DNA of 64,000 nt from Mycolicibacterium iranicum (lineage in GTDB: Bacteria; Actinomycetota; Actinomycetes; Mycobacteriales; Mycobacteriaceae): positions 229,292 to 293,291 of the forward strand of contig NZ_LQPC01000019.1 in assembly GCF_002101705.1 (NCBI RefSeq), written 5' to 3'. Made by a program: the position numbers and the translations under genes. Of this stretch, positions 17,600 through 26,862 are shown piece after piece (within the stretch, counting starts at the first letter, position 1; every line of letters starts with the position of its first letter). The notes beneath the pieces are model-generated. The model saw only the letters and a list, made by a program, of their open reading frames with translations, ran no database searches and was not told where the DNA came from.

Positions 17600-18471
17600 A
17601 CGAGGTCCTCCGAGCCCAGCGCGCGGGTGTAGAGCAGCACCCCGATCAGGATCAGCACCATCAATCCGAGGCTGAGTGCGGCCGCCGCCGGATAGTCCTT
17701 CACGACGAGGAACTGTTTCTGGATGACGTTGCCGATCATCGTCGTCTGCGTACTACCCAGATAGTCGGCGTTGATGAAATCGCCGACAGCAGGGATGAAT
17801 ACGAGCATGCTGCCCGCTAGCACACCGGGCATCGACAGCGGCAGAATCACCTTGCCGAAGGCACGTGGGGTCGACGAGTAGAGGTCCTTCGACGCTTCGA
17901 GCAGGCGAGGATCGATCTTCTCCAGGCTGACGTACAGCGGCAGGATCATGAAGATGATCCAGTTGTAGGTCAGCCCGCCGATCACCGCCCAACTGGTGGA
18001 CAGCAGCCTGCCTTCGTCGGGAAGCAGCCCGATCGCGCCCAGCGCGGTGACCACCCAGCCCTCGTCGGCGAGGATCGTCTTCCACGCGATGGTGCGAATC
18101 AGGAACGTCACGAAGAACGGCAGGATCACCAGGCCGAGGATGAGGTTCTTGAAGCGCCCGGCCTTGAAGGCGATGACGTAGGCGAGTGGGAAAGCCAGCA
18201 CCAGGCACAACACCGTGGCTGCGAGCGCGTAGCCGAACGACCGGAAAATCTGTTCCCGGTAGAGCGTGAACGCCTCGGCGTAATTGCCGAAATCCCACGC
18301 GAACGTCAGCGTCGGCATGAAGACCGAACCCGCTGTCTCCGACAGTGAGGTGCGCGCCAGCGAGAAGAACGGTACGACGAAGAAGATCGCGAGGTACGCG
18401 AGCGCCGGCAGCACCATCAGGTACGGGGCGATCTTGCTCCGCTGACGGCTACTGGAGGCAACGCCTGCCAT
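17596..18471 (-). CDS. potB: Polyamine-type ABC transporter permease (PotB-like)
   Basis: 291 residues with about six membrane helices. It has the extended periplasmic loop after the first helix seen in PotB proteins (FSLARTSLSETAG...FGNYAEAFTLY) and the EAA loop ASKDLYSSTPRAFGKVILPLSMPGVLAGSML. It overlaps potC by 4 bp and follows the binding-protein gene by 30 bp. It forms the heterodimeric membrane channel with PotC. Confidence 0.88.
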   Translation of the reverse strand: MAGVASSSRQRSKIAPYLMVLPALAYLAIFFVVPFFSLARTSLSETAGSVFMPTLTFAWDFGNYAEAFTLYREQIFRSFGYALAATVLCLVLAFPLAYVIAFKAGRFKNLILGLVILPFFVTFLIRTIAWKTILADEGWVVTALGAIGLLPDEGRLLSTSWAVIGGLTYNWIIFMILPLYVSLEKIDPRLLEASKDLYSSTPRAFGKVILPLSMPGVLAGSMLVFIPAVGDFINADYLGSTQTTMIGNVIQKQFLVVKDYPAAAALSLGLMVLILIGVLLYTRALGSEDLV

Positions 18472-18501
18472 TTATGCTCCTCGCGTGCGCAGTGCCATCG
18501 G

Positions 18502-19683
18502 TCAGCCGCCGGTGACGGCGGCGTACGCGGTGTTGTACTCCTGCGTCTGCTCGTCGGTCAGCGGGGCCCAGCCCTTGGACTTCGCCAACACGTCGGCGGG
18601 CGGATTGATCAGCGGGTTGCCGGCCGACTCCGGATCGATCTTCTCCAGCTCCTCGGTCATGTCCGACAGCACGGGGATGTACTGCACGTAGGACACCAGC
18701 TTGGCGTAGTTCGCGCGATCGTAGACATAGTCGATCCACGATTCGGCGGCCTTCTGATTCTGCGTCGTGTACGGGATCACCATGGTGTCGACGAACGTGG
18801 TCGCACCTGACTCCGGCACCACGAACTGCAGGTCCGGGTTGTCGGCCTGCAGCTGCACGATGTCACCCGAATAGGCCTGCGCCACAGCGATATTGCCGGC
18901 CGCCAGATCGTCGGCATAGTCGTTGCCGGTGAAGCGGCGGATCTGGCCGGCGTCGTTCTGCTCGCGAACCAGATCGATCGCCTGCTGGACCGTCTCGGTG
19001 GTCGGGCTCTCCGGCGAGTTGCCTTGGGACAGCATGATCATGCCGAGGCCGTCCTGGGCGTCGGAGAACAAGCTGACACGACCCTTGAACGCCGGGTCCC
19101 ACAGGTCGTCGATGGTTCTGATGTCACGGCCGGTTGCCGTTCGGTTGTAGGCTAGCCCGACCAGGCCGGACATGTAGGGGGCGCTGAATTCCCGGCCCGG
19201 GTCCACACTCGCCTCGAGGAGGTCCGGGCGGAGGTTCTTCATGTTGGGGACGGCGTCTTTGTTGATCTTGTTGAGCCAGCCGAGCTGATTGAGTCGAACG
19301 GCGAGGAAGGTGGTGGGTACGGCCAGGTCGGCACCGATGTCCTGCTTGCGCGCCAGCGGCTCTTTGACCTTCGCGAACCACTGCTCGTTGTCGTTGAAGT
19401 CTTCCTTGTAGTCGACCGTGATCCCTGACGCCGTCTGGAATGCGGCGATGAAGCCGTCGGCCATGTAGAGGGGCCAGTTCGAGATCCGCAGCGTGCCGCT
19501 CGCGGGACCGCTGTCCTCGGAGCTGCTGCTTGACGATTCGCTACCCGAGCCGCAGGCCGCCAGGAACGACGAGCCGAGCGTAAGGCCGGCGGCTGCCGCG
19601 GCGCTGCCACCGAGGAAGCGCCGACGGGACGTGCGGCTGGCGGCCATCCGGGCCAACTGTTGGGGATTGAACTCAGGGGACAT
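18502..19683 (-). CDS. potD: Polyamine-type ABC transporter substrate-binding lipoprotein (PotD-like)
   Basis: 393 residues. The N-terminus has a twin-arginine motif (SRRRFLG) followed by lipobox LAAC, so it is a Tat-exported lipoprotein, tethered outside the membrane. The mature domain starts LRISNWPLYMADGFI and continues as a type II binding fold, with TFLAVRLNQLGWLNKI, GNDYADDLAAGNIAVAQAYSGD and IDPESAGNPLINPP, typical of spermidine/putrescine-binding proteins. It lies in an operon between potA and potB. Confidence 0.9.
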   Translation of the reverse strand: MSPEFNPQQLARMAASRTSRRRFLGGSAAAAAGLTLGSSFLAACGSGSESSSSSSEDSGPASGTLRISNWPLYMADGFIAAFQTASGITVDYKEDFNDNEQWFAKVKEPLARKQDIGADLAVPTTFLAVRLNQLGWLNKINKDAVPNMKNLRPDLLEASVDPGREFSAPYMSGLVGLAYNRTATGRDIRTIDDLWDPAFKGRVSLFSDAQDGLGMIMLSQGNSPESPTTETVQQAIDLVREQNDAGQIRRFTGNDYADDLAAGNIAVAQAYSGDIVQLQADNPDLQFVVPESGATTFVDTMVIPYTTQNQKAAESWIDYVYDRANYAKLVSYVQYIPVLSDMTEELEKIDPESAGNPLINPPADVLAKSKGWAPLTDEQTQEYNTAYAAVTGG

Positions 19684-19756
19684 GGCGATGCAGACCTTTC
19701 GTCAGCTCCGGGGAGGGGGTTGGGTCGCGCGGGGCGTGCGGCCCCAGCAGGGCAGG

Positions 19757-20959
19757 TCAGGAGTCGTCGAGCATTTCTTCGAGATCTTCGGTTGTCGGTA
19801 TGTCGTCGCCGGGCAGCACCAGCGACGCATCGGGACTCCAGCTGACGAACACCTCGTCGCCGGGGCGCAGCAGCGGCAGATCCTGTTCAGGCCCCACATG
19901 GGCGATGACCGTCGACTCGTCGGGCGCAGCGAGCGAGAGCCGCACGACGGGGCCCTGGAACGTCAGGTCGACGACCTTGGCGGGCACGCCCGCGACGTCG
20001 CCGGGTGGAACGTCCTGCGACGACGGAGTCACCCGTATGCGCTCGGGTCGCACCATCAAGGTGGCGTGCCCGCCCGGTTCGATCGTGGTCTCACCGGCGC
20101 GCGCCTTCAATGTCGATCCGAGCACGTCGATCTCGACGAAGTCACGGTTGGCACGTCCGGTCTGACGACCTGCCCAGAGGTTGGCCTGGCCGATGAAGCT
20201 CGCGACGAAAACCGTCGCCGGCCGGTCGTAGATCTCGGTGGGGCTGCCGATCTGCTCGACGTTGCCTGCGTTCATGACGGCGATGCGATCGCTCATCGTC
20301 AACGCTTCCTCCTGGTCGTGGGTCACGTAGATGAACGTGATCCCGACCTCACGCTGGATGCGCTTGAGTTCGAACTGCATGACGTGGCGCAGCTTGAGAT
20401 CGAGCGCGCCGAGCGGTTCGTCGAGCAGCAGGGCGCTGGGGTAGTTCACCAGCGCACGAGCCAGCGCGACGCGCTGCTGCTGTCCGCCGGAGAGTTGGGC
20501 GGGCTTGCGTTCGGCGAAGTCGGTCAGGCGGACGATCTCGAGAAGTTCGTCGACGCGCTTGCGGGTCTCGCCCTTGTCCAGCTTTCTGCTGCGGGGGCCG
20601 TAGGCCACGTTGTCCCACACCGTCATGTGCGGAAACAGGGCGTAGTGCTGAAATACCGTATTGACGTTGCGCTTGTTCGGCGGCGTCCGAGAGACGTCCG
20701 CGCCTTCGAGGCGGATGGCGCCTTCGGTCGGCGTTTCGAAGCCGGCGATCATCCGCAAGGTCGTGGTCTTGCCGCATCCTGAGGGGCCGAGCATCGAGAA
20801 GAACTCGCCGGAGGCGATCGAGAAATCGGCGTCGGCGACGGCGACGTAATCGCCGAAGCGCTTCGTCACGTGGTCGATCTCGATGACGGGACCACCCTTG
20901 GCTCGAGTGGCGCCGTGCTGTCCCGTCGGTGCGTCAGCGGTCGTGCGTGCGCGGGTCAG
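19757..20959 (-). CDS. potA: Polyamine-type ABC transporter ATPase (PotA-like), probable CTG start
   Basis: 400-residue ATPase of the importer. Walker [11 protein letters not shown]-loop [10 protein letters not shown], signature [15 protein letters not shown], Walker [13 protein letters not shown]-loop [10 protein letters not shown], then a C-terminal TOBE domain ([10 protein letters not shown]). The first GTG (20869) would remove the opening strand [12 protein letters not shown]. The frame stays open to a stop at about 20974 without any ATG, GTG or TTG. A CTG at 20959 lies 7 nt after a strong AGGAGG, so CTG is the likely start. Confidence 0.85.
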   Translation of the reverse strand: MTRARTTADAPTGQHGATRAKGGPVIEIDHVTKRFGDYVAVADADFSIASGEFFSMLGPSGCGKTTTLRMIAGFETPTEGAIRLEGADVSRTPPNKRNVNTVFQHYALFPHMTVWDNVAYGPRSRKLDKGETRKRVDELLEIVRLTDFAERKPAQLSGGQQQRVALARALVNYPSALLLDEPLGALDLKLRHVMQFELKRIQREVGITFIYVTHDQEEALTMSDRIAVMNAGNVEQIGSPTEIYDRPATVFVASFIGQANLWAGRQTGRANRDFVEIDVLGSTLKARAGETTIEPGGHATLMVRPERIRVTPSSQDVPPGDVAGVPAKVVDLTFQGPVVRLSLAAPDESTVIAHVGPEQDLPLLRPGDEVFVSWSPDASLVLPGDDIPTTEDLEEMLDDS

Positions 20960-20966
20960 AGCGCAT

Positions 20967-20973
20967 CCTCCTC
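20967..20973 (-). promoter_or_regulatory. Shine-Dalgarno GAGGAGG pointing to a CTG start
   Basis: The reverse strand reads GAGGAGG, then seven bases, then CTG in frame with potA. The ATG that follows directly is in another frame, only abuts the Shine-Dalgarno and opens just ten codons. Confidence 0.55.
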
Positions 20974-21233
20974 ATTACTGCCCCCCGGCTGTCAATAAAC
21001 CTTCGCGGATCCCGCGGTTACGCGCAAGCGAATCCGCAACGAATTTACATCTCCACAATGGAATCCGCTGTCTAACGGACGATGTACAGAGAGATTCCGT
21101 GCATGAGGGCGCGCTGGACCGCCGCCGGACCTGTGCCGCCCGGCCTGCCGCGCGTCGCGGTCTCAAGTTTGGCAGCCAAACCGTCGCCAGCGGCGCTGTT
21201 TACGCGCGCGCATGCCCTGGGTAGGGAGGGGGC

Positions 21234-21665
21234 ATGGCGACTGTCGATGTGTCCGTGACGTCCGATCTCACACCAGAGCGAGCTTGGACGCTGGCCTCAG
21301 ACCTCCAGCGGTTCGACGAATGGCTGACGATCTTCGGCGGCTGGAAGAGTACGGTGCCCGCCGAGATCGATGTCGACACGCAGGTGTCGTCGCTCATCCG
21401 GGTGAAGGGCTTCCGCAACGTCATCCACTGGCAGGTGACCCGCTACGACGAACCCAAGGAGATCGAACTGGTGGGCAGGGGGCGCGGCGGTGTGTGCATT
21501 GCGCTGACGCTCCAGGTCGAGCCCGCGGAGCGCGACGGATCCTCGTTCCGCGTCATCGCCGAGCTGACCGGCGGTCTGCTGAACACGCCTGTCGGCAACG
21601 TGGTCGCCAAGGTCATCAAGGGCGACGTGCGCCGGTCGGTCTGCAATCTGGCCGAACTCCGCTGA
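21234..21665 (+). CDS. SRPBCC-fold protein (Rv0910-like)
   Basis: 143 residues of the START/polyketide-cyclase fold (DVSVTSDLTPERAWTLASDLQRFDEWL, then GFRNVIHWQVTRYDEP and LTGGLLNTPVGNVVAKVIKGDVRRSV). From memory it resembles mycobacterial Rv0910, reported as the toxin of a type II pair. No antitoxin-sized gene sits beside it here, so toxin function is not supported. These folds bind hydrophobic ligands. GGGAGGGGG precedes the ATG. Confidence 0.75.
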   Translation: MATVDVSVTSDLTPERAWTLASDLQRFDEWLTIFGGWKSTVPAEIDVDTQVSSLIRVKGFRNVIHWQVTRYDEPKEIELVGRGRGGVCIALTLQVEPAERDGSSFRVIAELTGGLLNTPVGNVVAKVIKGDVRRSVCNLAELR

Positions 21666-21672
21666 CAGGCGT

Positions 21673-23112
21673 TCAGCCCCACTCGTGGTTCATCGCGCGT
21701 GATTCGTAGCGCGCCTCATCGGATTCCGTGGCCCGTACGCGCGGCCGGGACACCGCGATCAGCACCATCGCCAGCATCGCGGTGGCGGCACCTCCGACGA
21801 AGATGGCGGTGAAGCTGCTCTCAGCCGGCGTGCCCGCTGCAGACGTGCGGCTCAGCAGCACTGCCACGATCGCAGCCGCCGTAGAGCTGCCGATCGTTCG
21901 GGCGATGGCGTTCATGCCCGTCGCGACTCCCGTCTCGCCTGCGTCACTGTCGGCGACCACCAGTGCGGGCAGCGCTCCGTAGCCGAGGCTGATGTAGGCG
22001 TTGGCGAGGATGCTCGCGATGATCACCTGCCACGGCGCTGCGTGTGCGAAGGCGATGAACAGGAAGCCCGCGATGCCGGCCACCGCGGCCGCGACGAGCA
22101 CCGGTCTGGCGCCGAAGCGGTCGATGAAGCGGCCACTGACCAGCGCGATGAGGAATCCTGTCAGCGCACCGGGCAGCAGGTAAACGACGCTTGCCTCCAG
22201 CACAGACGCGTCGAAGCCGTATCCGGCGACGTCGTCGTCGATCTGGACGAACTGCGTCAGGCCGAGGAACGCGAAGTAGAGACCCATTCCGACGAAGATC
22301 GTCGCGAGATTGGTGAACAGCATCGACCGCTGGGCCAGCATCCGAGTCGACACGAGAGGCCTCGCGGCCCGACGCTCCCAGAACCACCACCCGATCAATA
22401 CCGCCACACCGCCCGCCGCGGTGGCGAGGGTGCGCGGCGACACCCAGCCCCACGAGGTGCCCTGGGTGATCGCCAGTAGCAGCGCCGATAGACCGACAGC
22501 CAAGCCCATTGCGCCCAGCCAGTCGATGGACCCCGTTGCGGCGCGGGGCCGGTCGGGCACCACGGTGAGCACGATGACGATGACGAGCACGGTGAACGCT
22601 GTGGTCAGCCAGAACACCCGGTGATAGCCGGCGTCTCCGCTCATCAGCAGGCCGACGACGACCAGACCTGTGCCGCCGCCGAAACCCAAGGTGCCCGACA
22701 GCACCGCCATGGCCGACACCATCCGGTCGGGACTGAGCTCCTCGCGCAGGATCGCGATGCAGATCGGGTACAGCGCGAAGGACGCAGCCTGCAGGACCCG
22801 CGCGGCGATCAGCAGCGCCAGCGAGGACGTCGCGGCGGCGAGAATCGAACCGGCCAGCACGACTGCGAGGACGACCAGCAACACCTGCTTCTTGCGATAG
22901 AGGTCGGCCAGCCGCCCAATCAGCGGTGTGGCTGCGGCGGCGGCCAGCAGATTGGCGGTCACGGCCCAGCTGACCGCGACGGTCGAGGCTTGCAACTGAT
23001 CGGCGATGACGCCGAGCACCGGCACCACGGCGGTCTGCAGCACCGCCACCGTCAAGACCACGATGCTGAGTCCGACAACCAGAAGACGGGGGCGCGCGAC
23101 TGTCTGCCCCAC
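21673..23112 (-). CDS. MFS transporter, DHA2-like
   Basis: 479 residues with about 14 membrane helices, including VISWAVTANLLAAAAATPLIGRLADLYRKKQVLL (motif A region) and ARVLQAASFALYPICIAILREEL (motif C-like). This is typical of proton-coupled drug-efflux proteins of the 14-helix group. Substrate unknown. The GTG start at 23112 has a purine-rich GGAGCGTGAG upstream. It converges on the SRPBCC gene with 7 bp between stops. Confidence 0.88.
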   Translation of the reverse strand: MGQTVARPRLLVVGLSIVVLTVAVLQTAVVPVLGVIADQLQASTVAVSWAVTANLLAAAAATPLIGRLADLYRKKQVLLVVLAVVLAGSILAAATSSLALLIAARVLQAASFALYPICIAILREELSPDRMVSAMAVLSGTLGFGGGTGLVVVGLLMSGDAGYHRVFWLTTAFTVLVIVIVLTVVPDRPRAATGSIDWLGAMGLAVGLSALLLAITQGTSWGWVSPRTLATAAGGVAVLIGWWFWERRAARPLVSTRMLAQRSMLFTNLATIFVGMGLYFAFLGLTQFVQIDDDVAGYGFDASVLEASVVYLLPGALTGFLIALVSGRFIDRFGARPVLVAAAVAGIAGFLFIAFAHAAPWQVIIASILANAYISLGYGALPALVVADSDAGETGVATGMNAIARTIGSSTAAAIVAVLLSRTSAAGTPAESSFTAIFVGGAATAMLAMVLIAVSRPRVRATESDEARYESRAMNHEWG

Positions 23113-23168
23113 CTCACGCTCCGCTCGTCGAGAACCCAGTTCGTTAGCTGATCTTCAGTTCTGGTCGA

Positions 23169-24353
23169 TTATGGCGCGTGACCGAGGAGCGCTGCCAATC
23201 GGTCGAGCGGCAGGCGCGGGGAGCGGTGACCATCGCGGCCGACCATGTCGGCGTTGACGACCAGCGCGTTGAGCACCGCCTCCTCGACGCACTGCACCAC
23301 GGCGGTGTACAGAAGGTCCATCCGGCCCCACGGCAGGAAAGCGATCGACCCGATCTCGTCGTCGACAGGCGGACCGAGAGGAAAGGTGCTGGCCAGATCC
23401 GGCACGTCCGCGGTGGAGAAAGCCAGGAAGATGTCGCCGGAAAAGTGACTGCCGGTGGTTCCCGTCCTGGCCAGTCCCAACGGAACCCGGCGGGCCAGCG
23501 CCTTGCACTGACCTGGGAGCAGGGGGGCGTCCGTCGCGACGATCGCGATGACGGAGCCGGCGCCCGGCGGCGGTGAGCCCGCGAGGTCGCGGGCGAACCA
23601 GTCGCCGTCGAGCGGGTTGTCGTCCAGCAGCGATGGACCGACGTGATGACCGGCGATCGTCAGTTCGGCGCGCGAACCGAAGTTGGCCTGGACGAACGCC
23701 GCGACGGTGTAGGTCCGGGATCCGTAGGGGACCAGCCGCGACGCCGTCCCGTTGCCGCCCTTGAAGTCGTAGCAGTTCATCCCGGTCCCGCCGCCGACCG
23801 ACCCCTCGGTGACCGGCCCGCCGTCGGCGCTGTCGAGAGCCGCCACGGCATGTTCGGGCCGGACGTGTCCGCCGTTGATGTCGTTGAGGTAGCCGTCCCA
23901 GGTTTCCGCACAGACCGGCAGTAGCCACTGGCGGGCCACGTGCGGGGCGACGCGGTTGACCCACTGCACAACGCCGGTGTGGCAAGCCCCGATTGCGTGC
24001 GTATTCGACAGCACCACAGGGACATTGAATGAGCCGACCTCATCGATCCATGTGGTTCCGGTCATCTCTCCGTTGCCGTTGAGCGAGTACCACCCGGCGG
24101 CGCACGGCTGCCCGACGCCGGCGACTCCACGGGGCAGGATGGCCGTCACCCCGGTGCGTACCGGACCTTTCCCGACGACAAGCGGTCCGTCGCCGTCGAT
24201 GAGTGTTGTCACCCCGACCTCGACGCCTGCGACGTCGGTGAGCGCGTTGAGCGGTCCGGGGCTGCCCGGCAGGACGATGCCGGCGCCGCGGGCGCGGGGC
24301 CTGCCGTCGGGGGAGTGGGTCGCGAAGTCTCGTCCGGTCACCTGGTGAATCAT
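23169..24353 (-). CDS. P1-family peptidase (DmpA-type N-terminal nucleophile aminopeptidase)
   Basis: 394 residues. The family self-cleaves before a serine that becomes the N-terminal nucleophile. Here the candidate is Ser267 in GAG-SVIAIVATDAPL, matching the known beta-subunit start. Other signatures are ITDVAGVEVG-like NALTDVAGVEVGVTTL, NGNGEMTGTTWIDE, VGGGTGMNCYDFKGGNGTASR, and QANFGSRAELTI. Members are L-aminopeptidases/D-esterases or beta-peptidyl aminopeptidases. Divergent from an NCS1 permease, which suggests handling of an imported amide-like compound, though this is only context. Confidence 0.9.
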   Translation of the reverse strand: MIHQVTGRDFATHSPDGRPRARGAGIVLPGSPGPLNALTDVAGVEVGVTTLIDGDGPLVVGKGPVRTGVTAILPRGVAGVGQPCAAGWYSLNGNGEMTGTTWIDEVGSFNVPVVLSNTHAIGACHTGVVQWVNRVAPHVARQWLLPVCAETWDGYLNDINGGHVRPEHAVAALDSADGGPVTEGSVGGGTGMNCYDFKGGNGTASRLVPYGSRTYTVAAFVQANFGSRAELTIAGHHVGPSLLDDNPLDGDWFARDLAGSPPPGAGSVIAIVATDAPLLPGQCKALARRVPLGLARTGTTGSHFSGDIFLAFSTADVPDLASTFPLGPPVDDEIGSIAFLPWGRMDLLYTAVVQCVEEAVLNALVVNADMVGRDGHRSPRLPLDRLAALLGHAP

Positions 24354-24405
24354 GGTCGCCGAGGGCGGTCAGGTCGAGCCCAGCGCCGCGTGGTCGAATA
24401 TGGCC

Positions 24406-25788
24406 ATGTCGCAACGAACCTCGAACGACGTGTTCAGCGGGCACCGACCGTCGGGTGCGGGTGACCTGTCGGTCGAGACGCAGGGCATCGCGCCGATTCC
24501 CGGGTCGCACCGGTACGGAGGCGCAAGTCGGCTCTTCACCGTGTGGTTCGCCCCGCAGGTGAACATGACGGGCATCTTCACGGGCACGCTGGCGATCGTC
24601 CTGGGCCTCGGATTCTGGCTGGGCATGCTCGCCATGGTGATCGGTACGGTGCTCGGCGCGCTCGTGGTCGGTTACCTGTCGACCTTCGGCCCACGCACCG
24701 GCGTCGGGCAGCTGCCGAACGCGCGGATGCCTTTTGGCAGCGCCGTGGTGGTTCCCGCTGCGTTGCAATGGCTTTCGTCGATCGCCTGGGATGCGCTGGT
24801 GGGCTTGTTCGGCGGCGAGGCACTGTCGGCGCTGCTTGGCATCCCGTTCTGGTCGGCGGTGCTGATCGTTCTCGGGGTGCAGGGCGTGGTGGGGTTCTTC
24901 GGTTACGAGCTCATTCATCGGCTGCAGGCGGTGCTGACCGTGGTGCTGTTCGCGACGTTCCTGGTCTTCGCCGCCAAGCTCGTCGGCGGCCACGAGATCG
25001 TCGTTCCCGCCACGGTGACGGGTGCCGACCTGGTCGGCGCCTTCGTGCTGGAGGTGACGATCGCGTTCAGTCTGTCGATCTCGTGGGCGACCTATGCCGC
25101 CGATTTCAGCCGCTACCTTCCCGCCCAGGTTTCCGTCGGCCGCGTATTCGCCTTCACTGCAGCGGGATTGGCCGCGGGTTACGTGTTCGTTCAGGGGGTG
25201 GGTATCGCCGCGGCCAGCGCGGTGGGGGAGCACACCGTCGAGGGCGTGCGCACGGTGATGGGCGGCGGGCTCATCGGCGGACTTGCACTGCTCGTCATCG
25301 CTGTGGCGTCGATCGGCTCGGGAATCATGAACGACTACAGCGGGTCGCTGGCGCTACAGACGATGGGCGTTCGGATTCGGCGCCCGATCTCCGCGGTCAT
25401 CGTCACCGTGCTGGCCTTCATCTTGATCCTGTGGTTGCACGCCGCCGACACGGCCACACGGTTCACCGACGTGTTGCTGCTGGTGAGCTATTGGATCCCG
25501 GCCTTCGTGGCGATCGTGGTGATCGACTGGCGCACGCGCATCGCCGGCCGGCGCACGCTCGATCCGTCGCTTGAGGAAACGAGCCGCCGCGACGGTATCG
25601 CCGCGCTGATCGTGTTCGCCCTCGCCTACGCCGCGGCGATCCCGTTCATGAACACCTCGTTGATCCAGGGTCCGGTCGCCGTGGCGTGGCACGGCGCCGA
25701 TGTCGCGTACTTCGTCAACGGGCTGGTTGCCGCCGGACTCTATGGTGGATATCGGCTGCTCACCCGGAGCGAGCCCGTCGCAACCTGA
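24406..25788 (+). CDS. NCS1-family purine/cytosine-type permease
   Basis: 460 residues with about 12 membrane helices. The segment PGSHRYGGASRLFTVWFAPQVNMTGIFTGTLA and the following GPRTGVGQLPNARMPFG match nucleobase:cation symporter-1 proteins. Substrates of the family include cytosine, purines, hydantoins and thiamine precursors. ATG 24406 was chosen because the conserved sequence begins soon after. ATG codons at 24400 and 24352 are in frame, and the last would overlap the divergent peptidase start through a shared CATG. Confidence 0.85.
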   Translation: MSQRTSNDVFSGHRPSGAGDLSVETQGIAPIPGSHRYGGASRLFTVWFAPQVNMTGIFTGTLAIVLGLGFWLGMLAMVIGTVLGALVVGYLSTFGPRTGVGQLPNARMPFGSAVVVPAALQWLSSIAWDALVGLFGGEALSALLGIPFWSAVLIVLGVQGVVGFFGYELIHRLQAVLTVVLFATFLVFAAKLVGGHEIVVPATVTGADLVGAFVLEVTIAFSLSISWATYAADFSRYLPAQVSVGRVFAFTAAGLAAGYVFVQGVGIAAASAVGEHTVEGVRTVMGGGLIGGLALLVIAVASIGSGIMNDYSGSLALQTMGVRIRRPISAVIVTVLAFILILWLHAADTATRFTDVLLLVSYWIPAFVAIVVIDWRTRIAGRRTLDPSLEETSRRDGIAALIVFALAYAAAIPFMNTSLIQGPVAVAWHGADVAYFVNGLVAAGLYGGYRLLTRSEPVAT

Positions 25789-25849
25789 TTCGTCGGGCCG
25801 CGATCGGGGTATTGACACTGGCGGAAATCCCGCCGGAGAAAGGACTCGG

Positions 25850-26332
25850 ATGCGTCTCTCGACTCTTGCGAAAACGGCGGGCGGATCTTTCGCCGCGGCC
25901 GCAGCCGGCGCGTTGGCCACCCGGCCCGCCGTGCAGTCGTCGTGGTACGACCGGCTGAAGAAACCCAGCTTCCAGCCGCCGCGGCAGGCGTTCCCGATCG
26001 CTTGGAACATCCTGTACTCCGACATCGCGGCGGTCTCCGCCTCGACGCTCGACACCCTCAACGACCGTGGTGACACCGAGCAGGCCCGTCAGTACACCAG
26101 AGCCCTCGCCGCCAACCTGGTGCTGAATGCCGGCTGGAGCTGGGTGTTCTTCAACCAACGTAAGCTCGGTCCCGCTGCGCTGTTGTCCGGGCTGCTGACG
26201 GTCAGCAGCGCCGACCTCGCCCGCCGGGCGGGCTCGGTCAACCCGTCTGCTGGGGCGGCGCTGGCCGCCTATCCGCTGTGGTGTGGGTTCGCGACCGCGT
26301 TGTCGACGCGGATCTGGCAGTTGAACCGCTGA
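25850..26332 (+). CDS. TspO/MBR family protein
   Basis: 160 residues, five membrane helices. Conserved motif WYDRLKKPSFQPPRQAFPIAWNILY near the start and NLVLNAGWSWVFFNQRKLGPA later are characteristic of TspO, the tryptophan-rich tetrapyrrole/cholesterol-binding protein. Bacterial TspO is linked to porphyrin photooxidation or export. The ATG at 25850 follows GGAGAAAGGA. Confidence 0.9.
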   Translation: MRLSTLAKTAGGSFAAAAAGALATRPAVQSSWYDRLKKPSFQPPRQAFPIAWNILYSDIAAVSASTLDTLNDRGDTEQARQYTRALAANLVLNAGWSWVFFNQRKLGPAALLSGLLTVSSADLARRAGSVNPSAGAALAAYPLWCGFATALSTRIWQLNR

Positions 26333-26343
26333 AGGGCACCGCG

Positions 26344-26862
26344 GTGCCCGACAACACGGACGCGCATCCCGAGGAGCGTCAGCGCCTTGCCGACCGCGTC
26401 CTGAGCGTCGTCGAAGACGCCATCTACTGGGCCATCGCGGTGATGCTGGTGATTGGCTCGGGAGCCTTGCTGGTCAGTCAGTTCAACACGATGCTGCGGT
26501 TGCGCAGTACACCGGCAAACACCATCATGCTGGAGATTCTCGACGGTCTGCTGCTCATCTTCATTTTCGTCGAGTTGCTCTACGCGGTGCGAACGTCGCT
26601 GCGCTCCCACGAGATCGCCGTCGAGCCGTTTCTGATCGTCGGCATGCTGGCGGGCATCAAGGAGATCGTCGTGCTGTCTGTCGAGGCCGCCACTCTCCTC
26701 GACAACGGGCCGAACTTCGCGCGAGCCGTCGTCGAGATCGGCGTGCTGGGCGGCGTCGTGCTGATTCTGGCGTTGGCGGCGTTCATCTTGCGGGGACGCC
26801 GTCCGGGGCGCGACGATCCCGGCACCAAAGCGGTCGAGGAGCAATCGCCGGCCCCGGCGTGA
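26344..26862 (+). CDS. PsiE-family phosphate-starvation-inducible-like membrane protein
   Basis: 172 residues with about four membrane helices (AIYWAIAVMLVIGSGALLVSQF, LEILDGLLLIFIFVELLYAV, IVGMLAGIKEIVVLS, VVEIGVLGGVVLILALAAFIL). The IFIFVELLYAVRTSLRSHEIAVEPFLIVGMLAGIKEIV stretch matches PsiE. Function unknown even in model bacteria. GTG 26344 has AAGGG about 8 nt upstream, and the gene overlaps the next by GTGA. Confidence 0.8.
   Translation: MPDNTDAHPEERQRLADRVLSVVEDAIYWAIAVMLVIGSGALLVSQFNTMLRLRSTPANTIMLEILDGLLLIFIFVELLYAVRTSLRSHEIAVEPFLIVGMLAGIKEIVVLSVEAATLLDNGPNFARAVVEIGVLGGVVLILALAAFILRGRRPGRDDPGTKAVEEQSPAPA

Noticed and set aside
20869..20869. GTG at 20869 as the potA start
   Set aside because: It would cut off the first beta-strand of the ATPase; upstream frame stays open and a strong ribosome binding site lies at 20967-20973.
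21234..21665. Type II toxin
   Set aside because: Resembles the Rv0910 fold, but no antitoxin gene lies beside it.
24352..24354. NCS1 permease start at 24352, sharing CATG with the divergent peptidase
   Set aside because: The family's conserved sequence starts later, and divergent promoters would need to lie inside both genes; ATG 24400 or 24406 is more likely.
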